This document shows, in pieces, positions 13,424-24,231 of a stretch of DNA of 64,000 nucleotides. The position numbers and the translations under genes are program-made. Each line of letters opens with the position of its first letter. The stretch's first letter is position 1. Source of the stretch: Corylus avellana (taxonomy: Eukaryota; Streptophyta; Magnoliopsida; Fagales; Betulaceae); the NCBI RefSeq assembly GCF_901000735.1, contig NC_081543.1, positions 26,741,515-26,805,514 on the forward strand, read 5' to 3'. The notes below the pieces were generated by a model. That model had not been told where the DNA came from. It was given only the letters and a program-made list of their open reading frames with translations, and searched no databases.

Positions 13424-13535
13424 ACGAGAGAGAGAGAGAGAGAGAGACCTTATACTGAGAATTGAGCTCCTCTTTGAGCTCGGGGATCTCACCCTTCTTC
13501 GTGGTGGAGAAGTACTTGGAATCGTGACCGCTCAT
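3451..13535 (-). CDS. Beta-adaptin, AP-1/AP-2 complex large subunit
   Basis: Large beta subunit of the clathrin adaptor AP-1/AP-2 (shared between the two in plants), which helps recruit clathrin at the trans-Golgi/early endosome and plasma membrane. Fifteen coding exons on the minus strand: 13449-13535, 10768-10965, 10212-10325, 9772-10022, 9167-9302, 8859-9038, 8669-8761, 8353-8564, 8184-8247, 7881-8060, 6622-6714, 5767-6179, 5230-5419, 4846-5049, 3451-3750. All introns are GT-AG and the joined frame is 2,715 bp (904 aa). Residues ~15-535 are the alpha-solenoid Adaptin_N trunk ([20 protein letters not shown] at the start of exon 2). Residues ~540-675 are an acidic Ser/Pro/Ala-rich hinge with a clathrin-box-like [10 protein letters not shown] near 651. 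Residues ~676-904 are the two-part ear. Exon 1 starts [20 protein letters not shown], the usual plant N-terminus. Intron 1 (2.5 kb) carries a LINE fragment and intron 14 a hAT-like MITE. Identity is secure; which paralogue is not. Confidence 0.96.
3929..4246. mobile_element. hAT-like MITE in beta-adaptin intron 14
   Basis: The segment opens with TTAGGGGTGGCAATTCGTG and closes with the imperfect inverse AATTGTCAACCCTAA. Between them are internal direct repeats containing TTAATTAAACGGGTCAAACC. This architecture is common among hAT-derived MITEs of eudicots. Flanking target duplications are not convincing (GGTGGTT versus GGTAATT), so superfamily and exact ends are tentative. Confidence 0.55.
6513..6550 (-). 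other. G-quadruplex-prone run in beta-adaptin intron 11
   Basis: The plus strand is almost pure C with single A or TT interruptions, so the transcribed sense (minus) strand carries six consecutive runs of three to seven G separated by 1-2 nt. That satisfies the classical G4 pattern on the pre-mRNA strand. It sits about 70 nt after the donor of the intron spanning 6180-6621. Whether it folds or affects splicing is unknown. Confidence 0.6.
11182..12240 (-). mobile_element. 5'-truncated L1-type LINE in beta-adaptin intron 1
   Basis: Minus-strand fragments of a plant LINE-1 ORF2 C-terminus. Around 12100-12230 the translation includes [20 protein letters not shown]. Around 11560-11650 it includes the zf-RVT (zinc-binding in reverse transcriptase) signature [21 protein letters not shown]8 tract at 11182-11189 is the poly(A) tail of the minus-strand copy. 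It is broken by stops and frameshifts. It lies in the same transcriptional sense as the host gene. Confidence 0.8.
13375..13448. repeat. Compound microsatellite (AC)n(AT)n(AG)n at exon 1 donor
   Basis: Consecutive CA, TA and GA dinucleotide runs abut the exon 1 donor of beta-adaptin (donor GT is the complement of 13447-13448). The intron therefore begins with a long CT repeat on the sense strand. Likely length-polymorphic. Confidence 0.85.
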
Positions 13536-14842
13536 CTCTCTCTGTGCGTGTTCGTCTTCTTTCTCTCGGAGCCGAGCAAGGAGAAGAAGAAGAAAGAAAA
13601 AGAAGACGAAAATGTTTTCGTTTTAAATCGCACTGGCTTTAACTCCGAGCCGGTTGGCGAACCGCTCACTGGACCGCTATGCTTGACCCATGCGAGCCGG
13701 GTGGCTGGTCGTAGACTCACTTGGTCAATGTCGTGAGCCACTTGGGCCATGATGGGCTCGGTTTGGTCCAGTTCATAATTCACTGGCCTAATAGATCTTG
13801 TTGGGACAAAGTTTTTTTTAAACAAAAAAAAAAACAAACTAAAAACTAAAATTCCTTCGGCCCATTTTAATATATGAATATACGTTTTCAAAGTATATGA
13901 TTCTTAATTGTATTTTAAAAAATATATATAAAAATCACATATGTTAAAAACATATAATCATATATCAATTTAATAGTTTGTGTTAAAATAAAAGGAATAA
14001 AAGATATAGTATTTACTTTGCTGGATTTGTATCCCTTGGGTTATTAGTTTCTTAGCTTTAATTGATTGGAGTTGCATTAATATTCGCATCCTATCAAGTT
14101 TTCATATCAACGTTGATCACAGTCCACTAATCAACAATGGGTTTTGGTAAAGTCTTACCACCAAAGAAAAGAGGAAACACATCTCAAACACAAAATCTGT
14201 TTATTTTTCAATCATCACCAGTCAAATACAATTGAAACTCATGCTTAAATAGTCACTAATTATTAGTGAAGTTTTGGTAGAATCTCACCTCCCAAGAGAA
14301 GAGGGAAAAAGGAGGATCTTATTCCAAAGAAGATGAACCACACTTCTATCGTATGTGCAATTCTCTTCAAATTCAAAAATTATTAATTTCGTATATCAAA
14401 CTTTACAAAAATTTTAATGTCATCAATCTTAAATCCTAACAAAGGGGACAAGAAATTCTCAAAATACCACTCTATTTTCCTCATTTGTATTATTTGCAGT
14501 ATAGAAGAACATTCTACCATTGGCTTTTGGGAATGGTAATAAACATTATTTACCTAATTAATATTTTTATTATATCGAAAATCTTACTATTTTTTTTTTT
14601 TTTTTTTGGTATCTTATTTTCAAATAAAGAATGATACTATAAAAAAAAAATATACAATTTTTATTTGGAAGTAGTCCGCATCGCACGTGTCCTTCCCTGG
14701 AGCACCGCTTCACCGCCTTTCTATTGGAGGCGGTTCTCTACAAAGACAAACCTCATCTCCTAAATACACTGTCTATTGATCGACAATCAAGCGAGTCGAG
14801 TCAATTATCACACAGACCCATCTTGGATCTTAGTCGAACATC
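13536..14842. promoter_or_regulatory. Divergent intergenic region between beta-adaptin and XPB
   Basis: The 1.3-kb spacer between the start codons of two head-to-head housekeeping genes must hold both promoters and 5' UTRs. AT-rich sequence with a T17 tract near 14593 fills the middle. A GC-richer block at 14680-14740 lies about 100-160 bp before the XPB start. No individual element can be assigned with confidence. Confidence 0.5.
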
Positions 14843-17800
14843 ATGGGACACGGTATCAAAATTTTCATTTGGATCATAAATTTCAAGCTCAAACAATTAT
14901 CATAGACGATAAATTATTGAACAAAGAAAATTTTGTAACTGTTTCTTATTCAAATTCGTATTTTCAGGTGAAAAAGGCCGACAATTCAAGAGGCTCAAGT
15001 CCTCTGCCAAGGTTCTGGAAAACCCATTAATCTTTTTTAGCAAATTTCAGTTTTTGCACACACCCACATGGGTTTTATAGGAGATGGTACTCACACAATC
15101 AAAGCATCGTTTGCAGGAAGATCACAGGAAAATCGTCGAAGACGAAGACGCATATTTTGGCGAAGAAGGCGACGATGATCGCCCTGATGGTAATTTTGTA
15201 CAAAGTATAGTGATTTTGTTAGAAATTGTTTGTTTGGTTTCGATTTGTGTTTTTGTGTGGATTTGATTGATTCGAGGTGAGATAGATGGAAAGAAGAGGG
15301 ATTTCAGCAAATTGGAGCTGAAACCTGATCATCCTAATAGGCCTTTGTGGGCTTGCGCCGATGGCCGCATTTTCCTTGAAACCTTCTCGACTTTGTATAA
15401 ACAAGCTTACGATTTTCTTATCGCTATAGCCGAGCCCGTTTGCCGGTATCAAATTTTATATCCAATGCATTATAAGTTCTCTTAGATGGGTCTCAATTTG
15501 TCAAATTATTGTGACATTTATGTATGTTAATTTTCAATTTATAGGCCGGAATCTATGCACGAGTACAACCTGACCCCACACTCGCTGTATGCCGCGGTGT
15601 CTGTTGGTCTTGAAACCGAAACAATCATAGCTGTTTTGAATAAACTATCAAAGACTAAGCTCCCTAAAGAAATGGTTGATTTCATACATTCTTCCACAGC
15701 CAACTACGGCAAAGTGAAGCTTGTGCTTAAGAAGAATAAGTACTTTGTGGAATCCCCATTTCCGGAGGCAAGTGATTATGCTTTCACCTTTCCAGTTATT
15801 GGCAATATATGGAGATTTTTGCGTTATGATGCTAATGATTACTAAACTTTGAGCAGGTATTGAAGAAGTTGCTTAATGACGGCAATATAGCCAAAGCAAG
15901 GATTAATCCTGAGGTTGGTTTCTTACTGGGATTATATTTGTAAATGGCAGGTGTGTGTGTGTGTGTGTATTTTTTTTCATGGCATTACTTGTTCTGATAA
16001 CTTTTTGGTTTTTGGATGATTTGGCTAGTGGTTTTAGACCTTGAGAAATGATTTATAGGGATATTGTTCTAAGAATTGGCTTGTTTGCTCCATGGTGAAC
16101 TGTTATTAGAACATATTTGTTTTAATTGTTAGCATGCTCCGTTGGGAGCCTCTTATAAGGCCAATCATATTTGGGATGGTGTTATTGAAAAGCTAGAATA
16201 TAGGTTGGCTAGCTGGAAAATGATGTATTTATCGAAGGGTGGTAGGGTTACCCTTATCAAGAGTACCTTGGCTAATTTGCCCACTTATTTTTTGTCCCTC
16301 TTTCCTATACCGGTGAGTGTTGCTAAGCACATCGAGAAGCTTCAACGCAAGTTTTTGTTGGGTGGTATAGGCGAAGAGTTTAAGCATTACTTGGTAAATT
16401 GGCGAAGGTTTGCTCTCCAATCAAGGAGGGAGGGTTGGGTTTCAGAAATCTAATGGTGTTCAACCGTGCACTTTTAGGGAAATGGCTGTGGCGCTATGGG
16501 ATTGAGAGAGATGCTTGGTGGAGAGTGGCGGTAGATTCGAAGTATGGGAGCTTATGGGGTGGGTGGTGCTCTATTGAGCCTGGAGGAGCTTATGGGGTGG
16601 GGTTGTGGAAGAATATCAAGAAAAGGTGGGAGACTTTTAAAGGCTTTACTATACATGTGGTGGGGGATGAGACGAGGATTAGGTTTTGGCATGACTTGTG
16701 GTGTGGAGATACGGTTCTCAAGGTCGCCTTTCCAGTTTTATATGGAATTGCTTGTGAGAAGAATGCTTCCATTGCGGCTAATATGGAGATGTTGGGAGTT
16801 CAAATCAGTGGAATGTGAGTTTTACTAGAGAGGCACATGATTGGGAGTTGAAAGTCTTTGCATCCTTTATACAGGTGTTGCGTTCAGTCAGATTGAGACG
16901 GGGGTGTGAAGATAGATTGTGGTGGATTTCTTTCAAAAGAGGGCTATTCAAGGTCAAGGCCCTCTTCTATTCTTTGGCTTGCAATGAGGGTGGGAGATTC
17001 CCTTGGAAGAGTGTGTGGCGGACACAGGCTCCTCCGAGAGCGGCTTTCTTTGTTTGGTCGGCAGCGCTAACCTTGGATAATCTCAGAAAGCATCACGTTA
17101 TTGTGATAAACAGGTTTTGCATGTGCAAGAGGGGTGAGGAGACGGTGGATCATCTCCTTCTTCATTGTGAGATTGTTTCGGCTCTGTGGTATATCTTTAG
17201 TCGCTTTGGGTTGGCCTGGGTGATGCCTAGATGGGTTTTGTATTTGCTAGCATGTTGGTGGTCTTCTGGGAGGCAGAGGAGTGCTGTGGTTTGAAAGATG
17301 ATGCCAATTTTTTTTTTTTTTTTTGTGTTTATGGCAGGAAAGGAACAATAGGTACTTTGAGGACTTTGAGAGGTCTTTGGAGGACACATTTTATTCTCTT
17401 GTTTTCACACTTTGTATCTTTGGACTGTGTCACATCTGTCCCCGTTGTCGATTAGTTATGATGATTTCCTTGCTCGCTTTTCTTTTTCTAGTTAGGTGAT
17501 CCTTTTGTATACTCCTTGTGTATCTTGGGGTGCCTTACGCTTTTAATAAGATTGGTTATTACTTATAAAAAAAAAATGTTCTAACTCCATATGCTGTCCT
17601 AACTGTGTCTATTTTTTTGGGCCCATGCTTCCTCGTTTCCAATAATTGTAAGGGTTGATTTTGTTATGAGACCTTAATAGGATCCATTTTCTGCTTTGAT
17701 GGTACGAGGTTTGATACCTGAATTTGTCAAGATTCAACATTAACACTGTATAATGTATATCATAAGGTGCCAGTATATTTCTCATTAATCCTGATCAGAT

Positions 17801-20800
17801 ATGCTTAGCAAAAAAAAAAAAGGATTTGTTGTGATGTTGTCAAATATAGCCACTTTACACTTTTGCATCTAATGGCTGTGTGTGCCTGTATCTCTGTTTG
17901 TTTCTGGGAGAAGTAGCCTTATACCATATTTCAACATTTTCTATCAATTGAATATTGGATCTGTATTTGGATTCTGTGTAGGGTTCAAATGGAACTGATG
18001 GATTTACAATTAGTAAATCAATGGGTGAAATTGGAACTGGTCACGAGGATTTGCTTAATCAAGCAGAAGTGGCAGCTGCCGCAGAAGAAAAAGAAACTCA
18101 TGCATTTGAAATTGATCCTTCTCAGGTAATGAATCCTTAAGTTTTTTGAAATTGTGTATGTGTCAAACTATAGGTGATTCATCATGCCCCGTTAATTGGG
18201 TTACTTTACCTAGGTTTTCATCCATGTGTGGCCCTTGCTCTTTAATTAGGCAGGAGGCACTTATTGGTACAAAAGTATATCAGCAGGATTTAGGTCATCC
18301 TGTTACCAGTCTGTCACTTTATTGGAATTATGGCTTCTTGTTTTCTTTTTTTCCTGGTTTTGTTTGAAAGGATTTTATTGGGAGGCTTGGCTTGTACACT
18401 ATTAATGTATGATATATCAGATCTGCTTGTTTCTCTGTGTTGCATCTAGAAGTATTTTTGTATTCACATACATTTCTTCCACTAGCAATAAACCTAAAGG
18501 TCTGATGTGGCCACCAAAATGGGAAACATCGCTTTTACAGATTCAATTGAGTGCATTTTTTATGGATCAAAAATATCTTTTCATCACTTGGGATCCTTCT
18601 TGACTTTAGATAAAAGATTTCATTATGAAACATTTTTTTCTCTAATTGACAGGTTGAGAATGTAAAGCAACGCTGCTTGCCAAATGCTTTGAATTACCCC
18701 ATGTTGGAGGAGTACGACTTCAGAAATGATACCGTGAGTTAGAATTCTTGTGTTTTGCCCCTGCTATAAATAATGACAGAATGTTAAGTTGAATTTCAGG
18801 GTTGTTGAGTGAAGGCACACCCAGCACCTTCACAAGTTTCCTCATATCTAGGAGTCACATATTGCATCTTCAATATTAACTTTTGATCCTTGACACTGCA
18901 GGTCAACCCTGACCTTGATATAGAACTGAAGCCTCATGCGCAACCACGGCCATATCAAGAAAAGAGCCTTAGTAAAATGTTTGGAAATGGTAAGCTTAGC
19001 TTGCGATTCTTGGTAACTAACTGATTTTAACTGGGGACACCCTCTAGATTAATTGTGTATTTATCTCTTGGGTGGAACCTGTATTGAATGAGTCACATTT
19101 TGGGACTACAATTTTCAGTGTCATTGTTGGATCATAGTAGATTACCTGAGCGTATATAAAGAAACCATGATTAGTTATACATTTTGTGCAGATTTTTGAA
19201 TAAAAATACAGGCCTGGTTCCACATGCTAATTTTCAATATTCTATACTGGGAAACATATAAAGTTTTTCTCTTCACATTTCAACTGGTATTCACCTGAAC
19301 ATGTTTACAAACTTTTTTCCATGATTGGATTTTCACAGAAAGAATAAAAAGAATGGTATTTCTGAGCAGTCCTGGATATTAAACAGACCTCGTTAGAAGA
19401 TAATTTTAATGTGCCTGATTTGCATCTTTTGCAATCAGTTTGGCTACAGCACTCGCTCCTCTAGCTAATTGTCCATCATTTCCTAGTGTGATTTATACGT
19501 TATGTATGGCCATGCATAAGGGCATATCAATTGAAGTGGATTCTTGTGTGATCAATCAAAGCCTCTTGCCAAACTGTTAAGAGCTTTTTCCAAAGCATAG
19601 AATTTTTTGGATGTAGATGATGATATCTGTACTGTTTGCTTCAACGTGGTCACGTGAATGAACCGCAGGATGTAATCTTAGTTGACAGTTCAAAATTATC
19701 AATTGTAGGTAGAGCAAGATCTGGGATTATTGTCCTACCTTGTGGTGCTGGAAAGTCCCTAGTTGGCGTCTCTGCAGCCTCCCGAATAAAAAAAAGCTGC
19801 CTTTGCTTAGCAACAAATGCTGTTTCTGTGGATCAGTGGGCTTTCCAGTTCAGCCTATGGTCAAACATTCGAGAAGATCAAATTTGTCGTTTCACATCTG
19901 ATAGCAAAGAAAGGTTCCGGGGCAATGCTGGGGTGGTTGTGACAACATATAACATGGTTGCTTTTGGTGGTAAACGGTCTGAAGAATCTGAAAAGATTAT
20001 TGAAGAAATAAGAAATAGAGAATGGGGATTGCTTCTCATGGATGAGGTAATCTTGATCATTTCCTTGATATGTTACATGCATAATAGAGTTCATACCTGT
20101 AAGATTATGTAAATATTATATGCATAGTAGAGTGATGTATTGCATCTGTTTTGTTCAGGTGCATGTGGTTCCTGCTCACATGTTTCGAAAGGTCATCAGC
20201 ATTACTAAATCTCACTGCAAACTTGGGCTCACTGGTATGCCTGATTGTATTTGTTTAGATTGTCTACAACATCAGCCTTTATCTTTTTCTGCTGGGAACT
20301 GAAAATTCGTCGACTAATTTGACTGCAGCCACGCTTGTGAGAGAGGATGAAAGGATTACAGATCTGAACTTCCTTATTGGTCCCAAATTGTATGAAGCAA
20401 ACTGGTTGGATCTAGTGAAAGGTGGTTTTATTGCAAATGTACAGTGTGCTGAAGTATGGTGTCCAATGACGAAGGAGTTTTTTGCTGAATATTTGAAGAA
20501 AGAAAACTCCAAGAAAAAGCAGGTTTGCCTCTTTTAAAATACATTTTAATACAGGCAAGTTCTTTGTGCTTTGCAGTGAATACTTCTGTAGTCACAAGTG
20601 GGTGTATTTTTGTCGTGTAATCGAGCCATCATGTCAATTCTTCTTTCATCCAACGATTTTTTGGGTGGTGGTTACACAATTTCTTTTTTGATTGACTTCT
20701 GCTGTTCTATTTAGACTTTTCATTGTAGAGTATTGTTTTGTGATTGTGAGAAGTTCTGATATTTCTCTACTGAAGTTAATACGTGAATTGCTTGGTAAAA

Positions 20801-23800
20801 AAACAGCAGGTTCACTGGTTGTTGTATACGGGGGGAAAGGGGGGAACTAAAAAGAAAATGTTTTAGGGGGTAAAAATTGATTTAAAGGGTTATATTTTTA
20901 AAAAAAAAAACACTGGGGAATACATTGAGGCTTGGAAAAGTCATCGTAGTTTTGCCCCTGGTTGTATATATTGCCTTTTTGACTTGGTTAGTTTTGCTCT
21001 AACATGCTTAATGGTCTCTTACATTTCAGGCACTTTATGTGATGAACCCAAATAAGTTCAGGGCATGCGAGTTTCTCATAAGGTTTCATGAACAGCAGCG
21101 TGGCGATAAGATAATTGTCTTTGCTGACAATCTTTTTGCACTCACAGAGTATGCGATGAAGCTACGCAAGCCTATGATTTATGGTGCTACCAGGTTGTTC
21201 ATGGAGATATTTTTTCTTTAGGAGTACCCTTCTACTTGTGCTGGTTCATATCTAATACAGGCTACCTATATGTGTAATATATAGCCATGTTGAGAGGACA
21301 AAAATTCTTCAGGCTTTCAAGACTAGCAAGGAAGTAAACACTATTTTCCTGTCCAAGGTACTTGATTGATGTTGTTATCTTCTTTTTAGTTAATTTTGAT
21401 GCTTGAAAAGGCTTATGCCTGATTTCATGGATTCATACAATTTATACTATTTGATGATTGAAGTACATTTAAAGTTCATTATAACATGCTTGAATGTATA
21501 ACCATAAAGCTTTATTGGGTGCATGGTGTGCCTGGGCAAGCTCACCACTCAAGTGCCGAGTTTAAGAAACTCTGGCTTATTTTTATGTAATAGACTTTAT
21601 TTTGGTTAAATTCTTTGTAGTAAAAATCCGTTGTGTCTTTGTGGGGAAGTAAACTTGTCCGCATCATTGGCTAGTTATTCCTTGTAATTTCTAACCTATA
21701 GCTTTTGAAAGTTGGAACATTTAGACTATAGGAGGGTGGTTTTAATTGTTCTTGTTATTTTCAGGTGGGTGATAATTCAATAGATATTCCTGAGGCAAAT
21801 GTGATCATTCAGATTTCTTCACATGCTGGTTCAAGACGTCAAGAAGCCCAACGTCTGGGTCGTATTCTTAGGGCTAAGGTTAGTCTTCATATTCTCTTGT
21901 TATGTGTATAATCCTAGTTTGTCTTTACTAATTGGTAGTAGAAAATAATTTATCAATTCTAATTGATTGACATAGTGTGAATGATTCAATCTTGAATAAA
22001 AGAACCATTGGCCATTGGTTTGAGATTTTCATTTCAGTGGATTATGCTAACCACCAGATTTAAGACCAATACATTCCCAATTGGATCAACAGGGTAAAAT
22101 TCAGGATAGGATGCCAGGAGGTAAAGAGGAGTACAATGCATTTTTCTATTCCCTTGTGTCAACAGATACACAGGTATGCGTTTATTCTCTTTTTCATTTG
22201 TTTTGTTATTAAACCAGATGATTATAGAATTTTCTTAATTGGAAATCTGAATCTTTTTGACATGGTGTATGTTTATATTTTTTTCATTCAGCATTTTGAT
22301 ATCCGATTTCTCGGTTTGATTTCAGGAGATGTATTACTCGACTAAAAGGCAACAGTTTTTGATTGATCAAGGTTATAGCTTTAAGGTATAGGATTATATA
22401 TTATTATCCATTGAATCAACTGCACTTTTCAGATAGATTGGTGTCCACAACCTGTGGGGATATAGCGTTCCTGAGTTTAGGAGTATCAGAAAATATTGTT
22501 AGTTTTAGCCTGCCCTTTTCTTACTGTTCTCTACCTTCTTTAAAATGGTAAAGATGTGTGTCCTATTCTTTGCCAGAAGCAGCCATGAACAGGATGCTAA
22601 GGGTCCATTTGAATTTGCGGTTTTAAAATGTGTGATTTAAAAAATAGTGATTTCAAAACATGTGATTTGAAAACACGATTGTTTAAAAAAGTTAAGCATT
22701 TGATAAAATCGTGATTTGGCCTTTAAAATTGCAGTTGTGCCTTTAGAATCGTGTGGTTTTAAAAATGCACTCTCTTGCTTACAATTTGCGCACACAGATT
22801 TGTTTACATCTTCAAACCGTAACTTTTTTAAAACACACCTCCAAACAATACACTTTCATGATTTTGTTTAAAATCGCACTTTTGGGCTTCGATTTCGTAA
22901 TGCCAAATGGACTCTAATACATGTATGGTTTCCCTAAGAATCATTCTAGATCTAAATCATGTGCATTGGTGAAGTTAAATAAGCTGATGTCACTGAAGAT
23001 TCTGCTTAATTGTCCAAGAATTGTAATGCACACAAGCCATCAAGATAGTATCTCGTTGGGATCTCATTGTGAAGTAATTGACATTCAACTTCTACTTGTG
23101 ACAGGTAATAACAAGCTTGCCTCCACCTGATACAGGAGCTGATTTGAGTTACCACAGTCTAGAAGAACAATTGGCACTTCTCGGAAAGGTCTTTTATCTT
23201 CACTTCTCTTTCTACTTTAAATTCATCAGTTGAATAAAGAAATTTCTTTTTCGCACATCAGGTCTTGAGCGCCGGTGATGACGCAGTAGGTTTAGAGCAA
23301 TTAGAAGAAGATGCAGATGACATAGCACTTCATAAAGCCCGCCGTTCAATGGGATCCATGAGTGCTATGTCAGGTGCAAATGGGATGGTTTACATGGAAT
23401 ACAGGTACGATATCCTTTTCTTTTTTTTCTTCCCCTCAACTCATTAAGAAATATGAATAAGATTACTTGCTGCACTTCTTTTTATTACTCTTCTAATTGC
23501 ATTTTGTAGTCCAACGCCTATTAGGATCCTCGGAAAAAGATCCAGTGCAATAGGGCAGCTTCATATGAGAACATGGATGGGTCGGGCCCAATCTGCTCAA
23601 GCACCTGCTTGAGTAGTTGGGGCCCACCCATACTCTCACATGCCCTGTTTTATTGTAGCGCAATGAGGCAAGGCTATTGCTCTAGATTATGATCTGAGAT
23701 GATTCATGTTTATGGTCAAGATTTTGTTTTATTACATCTAACAATATACATCGTGTCAAGTTATTTAAGATTTTAAATACGTGGCAACCTATATACCATG

Positions 23801-24231
23801 GGGCAACATTACGCCAGTAGATCTGACTATAAAATAGTTCATCTCCATTTCACTTGGAGTTAAAGGTTCATGATCCTGCCTACTTCACTTCGTCTTGTAA
23901 ATTAGTAACTATCATGATTTTGTGTCATTTGCGGTACTTTTAAGGCCAATTGCATTTTTGAGTCCAATGTCTACCGGGAGAGGATCCCTTTTACGGTCAA
24001 GATTTTGTTTTATTGAGTCTGATAGTGTACATGGCAACTTATAGTGAAATCTAATATGAACCGTGAAAAATGAAGAGAATCATAATTTGCCTACCTCACT
24101 TCATCTTGTAAATCTGCAACTTTCTTCATGGCTTCTGTGTCATCTGCAGTACCGGGCGAAACAAAGGGATGAAGAACAAGCCCAAGGAACAAGCCAAGCG
24201 GCATTATTTGTTCAAAAGACGCTTTACTTGA
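14843..24231 (+). CDS. XPB: XPB/ERCC3 helicase subunit of TFIIH
   Basis: 3'-to-5' SF2 translocase/helicase of TFIIH, which opens promoter DNA for RNA polymerase II and the damaged duplex in nucleotide excision repair (nucleus). Twenty coding exons: 14843-14852, 14968-15011, 15117-15189, 15286-15445, 15545-15767, 15857-15913, 17982-18125, 18653-18733, 18902-18989, 19709-20046, 20159-20234, 20329-20522, 21030-21193, 21285-21357, 21765-21878, 22093-22173, 22326-22385, 23105-23188, 23262-23404, 24150-24231. The joined frame is 2,289 bp, 762 aa. Motifs: Walker A PCGAGKS (residues 304-310), DEVH box (405-408) split by an intron, TAT (431-433), RED motif (436-438), motif [10 protein letters not shown] (604-611), and the conserved basic tail [10 protein letters not shown]. 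The start was chosen because a 10-nt exon ATGGGACACG joins in phase to an exon reading [15 protein letters not shown], the expected plant N-terminus. Intron 5 has a GC donor; intron 6 holds a LINE. Confidence 0.95.
16139..17572 (+). mobile_element. 5'-truncated L1-type LINE in XPB intron 6
   Basis: Three overlapping plus-strand frames together make the C-terminal third of a plant LINE-1 ORF2 (two frameshifts, near 16400 and 16815). They include the end of the reverse transcriptase ([17 protein letters not shown], then [14 protein letters not shown]) and the zf-RVT domain ([38 protein letters not shown]). The copy ends in an A10 tail at 17563-17572. Flanks at ~16112 and ~17573 share a degenerate TGTTYTAA...ATGCT word that could be a decayed target duplication. 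It accounts for most of this 2.07-kb intron. Confidence 0.88.
20829..20960. mobile_element. 132-bp hAT-type MITE in XPB intron 12
   Basis: The segment is flanked by a perfect 8-bp repeat, GTTGTATA (20821-20828 and 20961-20968). Its right end, read inward, is CAGGGGCAAAACTACGATG, a typical hAT terminus. The left end is G-rich and decayed. There is no coding capacity. Confidence 0.65.
22601..22914. mobile_element. Tourist-like (PIF/Harbinger) MITE in XPB intron 17
   Basis: The 314-bp element has termini GGGTCCATTTG and CAAATGGACTC and a 3-bp TAA target duplication on both sides (22598-22600, 22915-22917). It is internally rich in TTTAAAATCG-type words. TAA/TTA duplications with such ends are typical of PIF/Harbinger MITEs. 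Confidence 0.78.
23495..24153 (+). repeat. Imperfect tandem duplication of XPB intron 19 end
   Basis: Two diverged copies lie in tandem: unit 1 at about 23495-23940 and unit 2 at about 23948-24153. Shared landmarks are AATTGCATTTT-GAGTCCAA, a GGATCC site, GGTCAAGATTTTGTTTTATT, and the run from GCCTAC-TCACTTC through TGTGTCAT-TGC. Unit 2 ends in the working acceptor of the last XPB exon (TCATCTGCAG at 24140-24149). Unit 1 has the matching position as TCATTTGCGG (23925-23934), so its acceptor is dead. Confidence 0.7.

Noticed and set aside
15084..15266. ATG at 15084 as XPB start
   Set aside because: It lies upstream of the acceptor TTTGCAG at 15110-15116. The 14843 exon plus 14968-15011 gives the expected conserved N-terminus in phase.
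23510..23614. Alternative last exon for XPB
   Set aside because: It joins in frame after exon 19 but encodes no conserved sequence and stops. The exon at 24150 gives the conserved basic tail.
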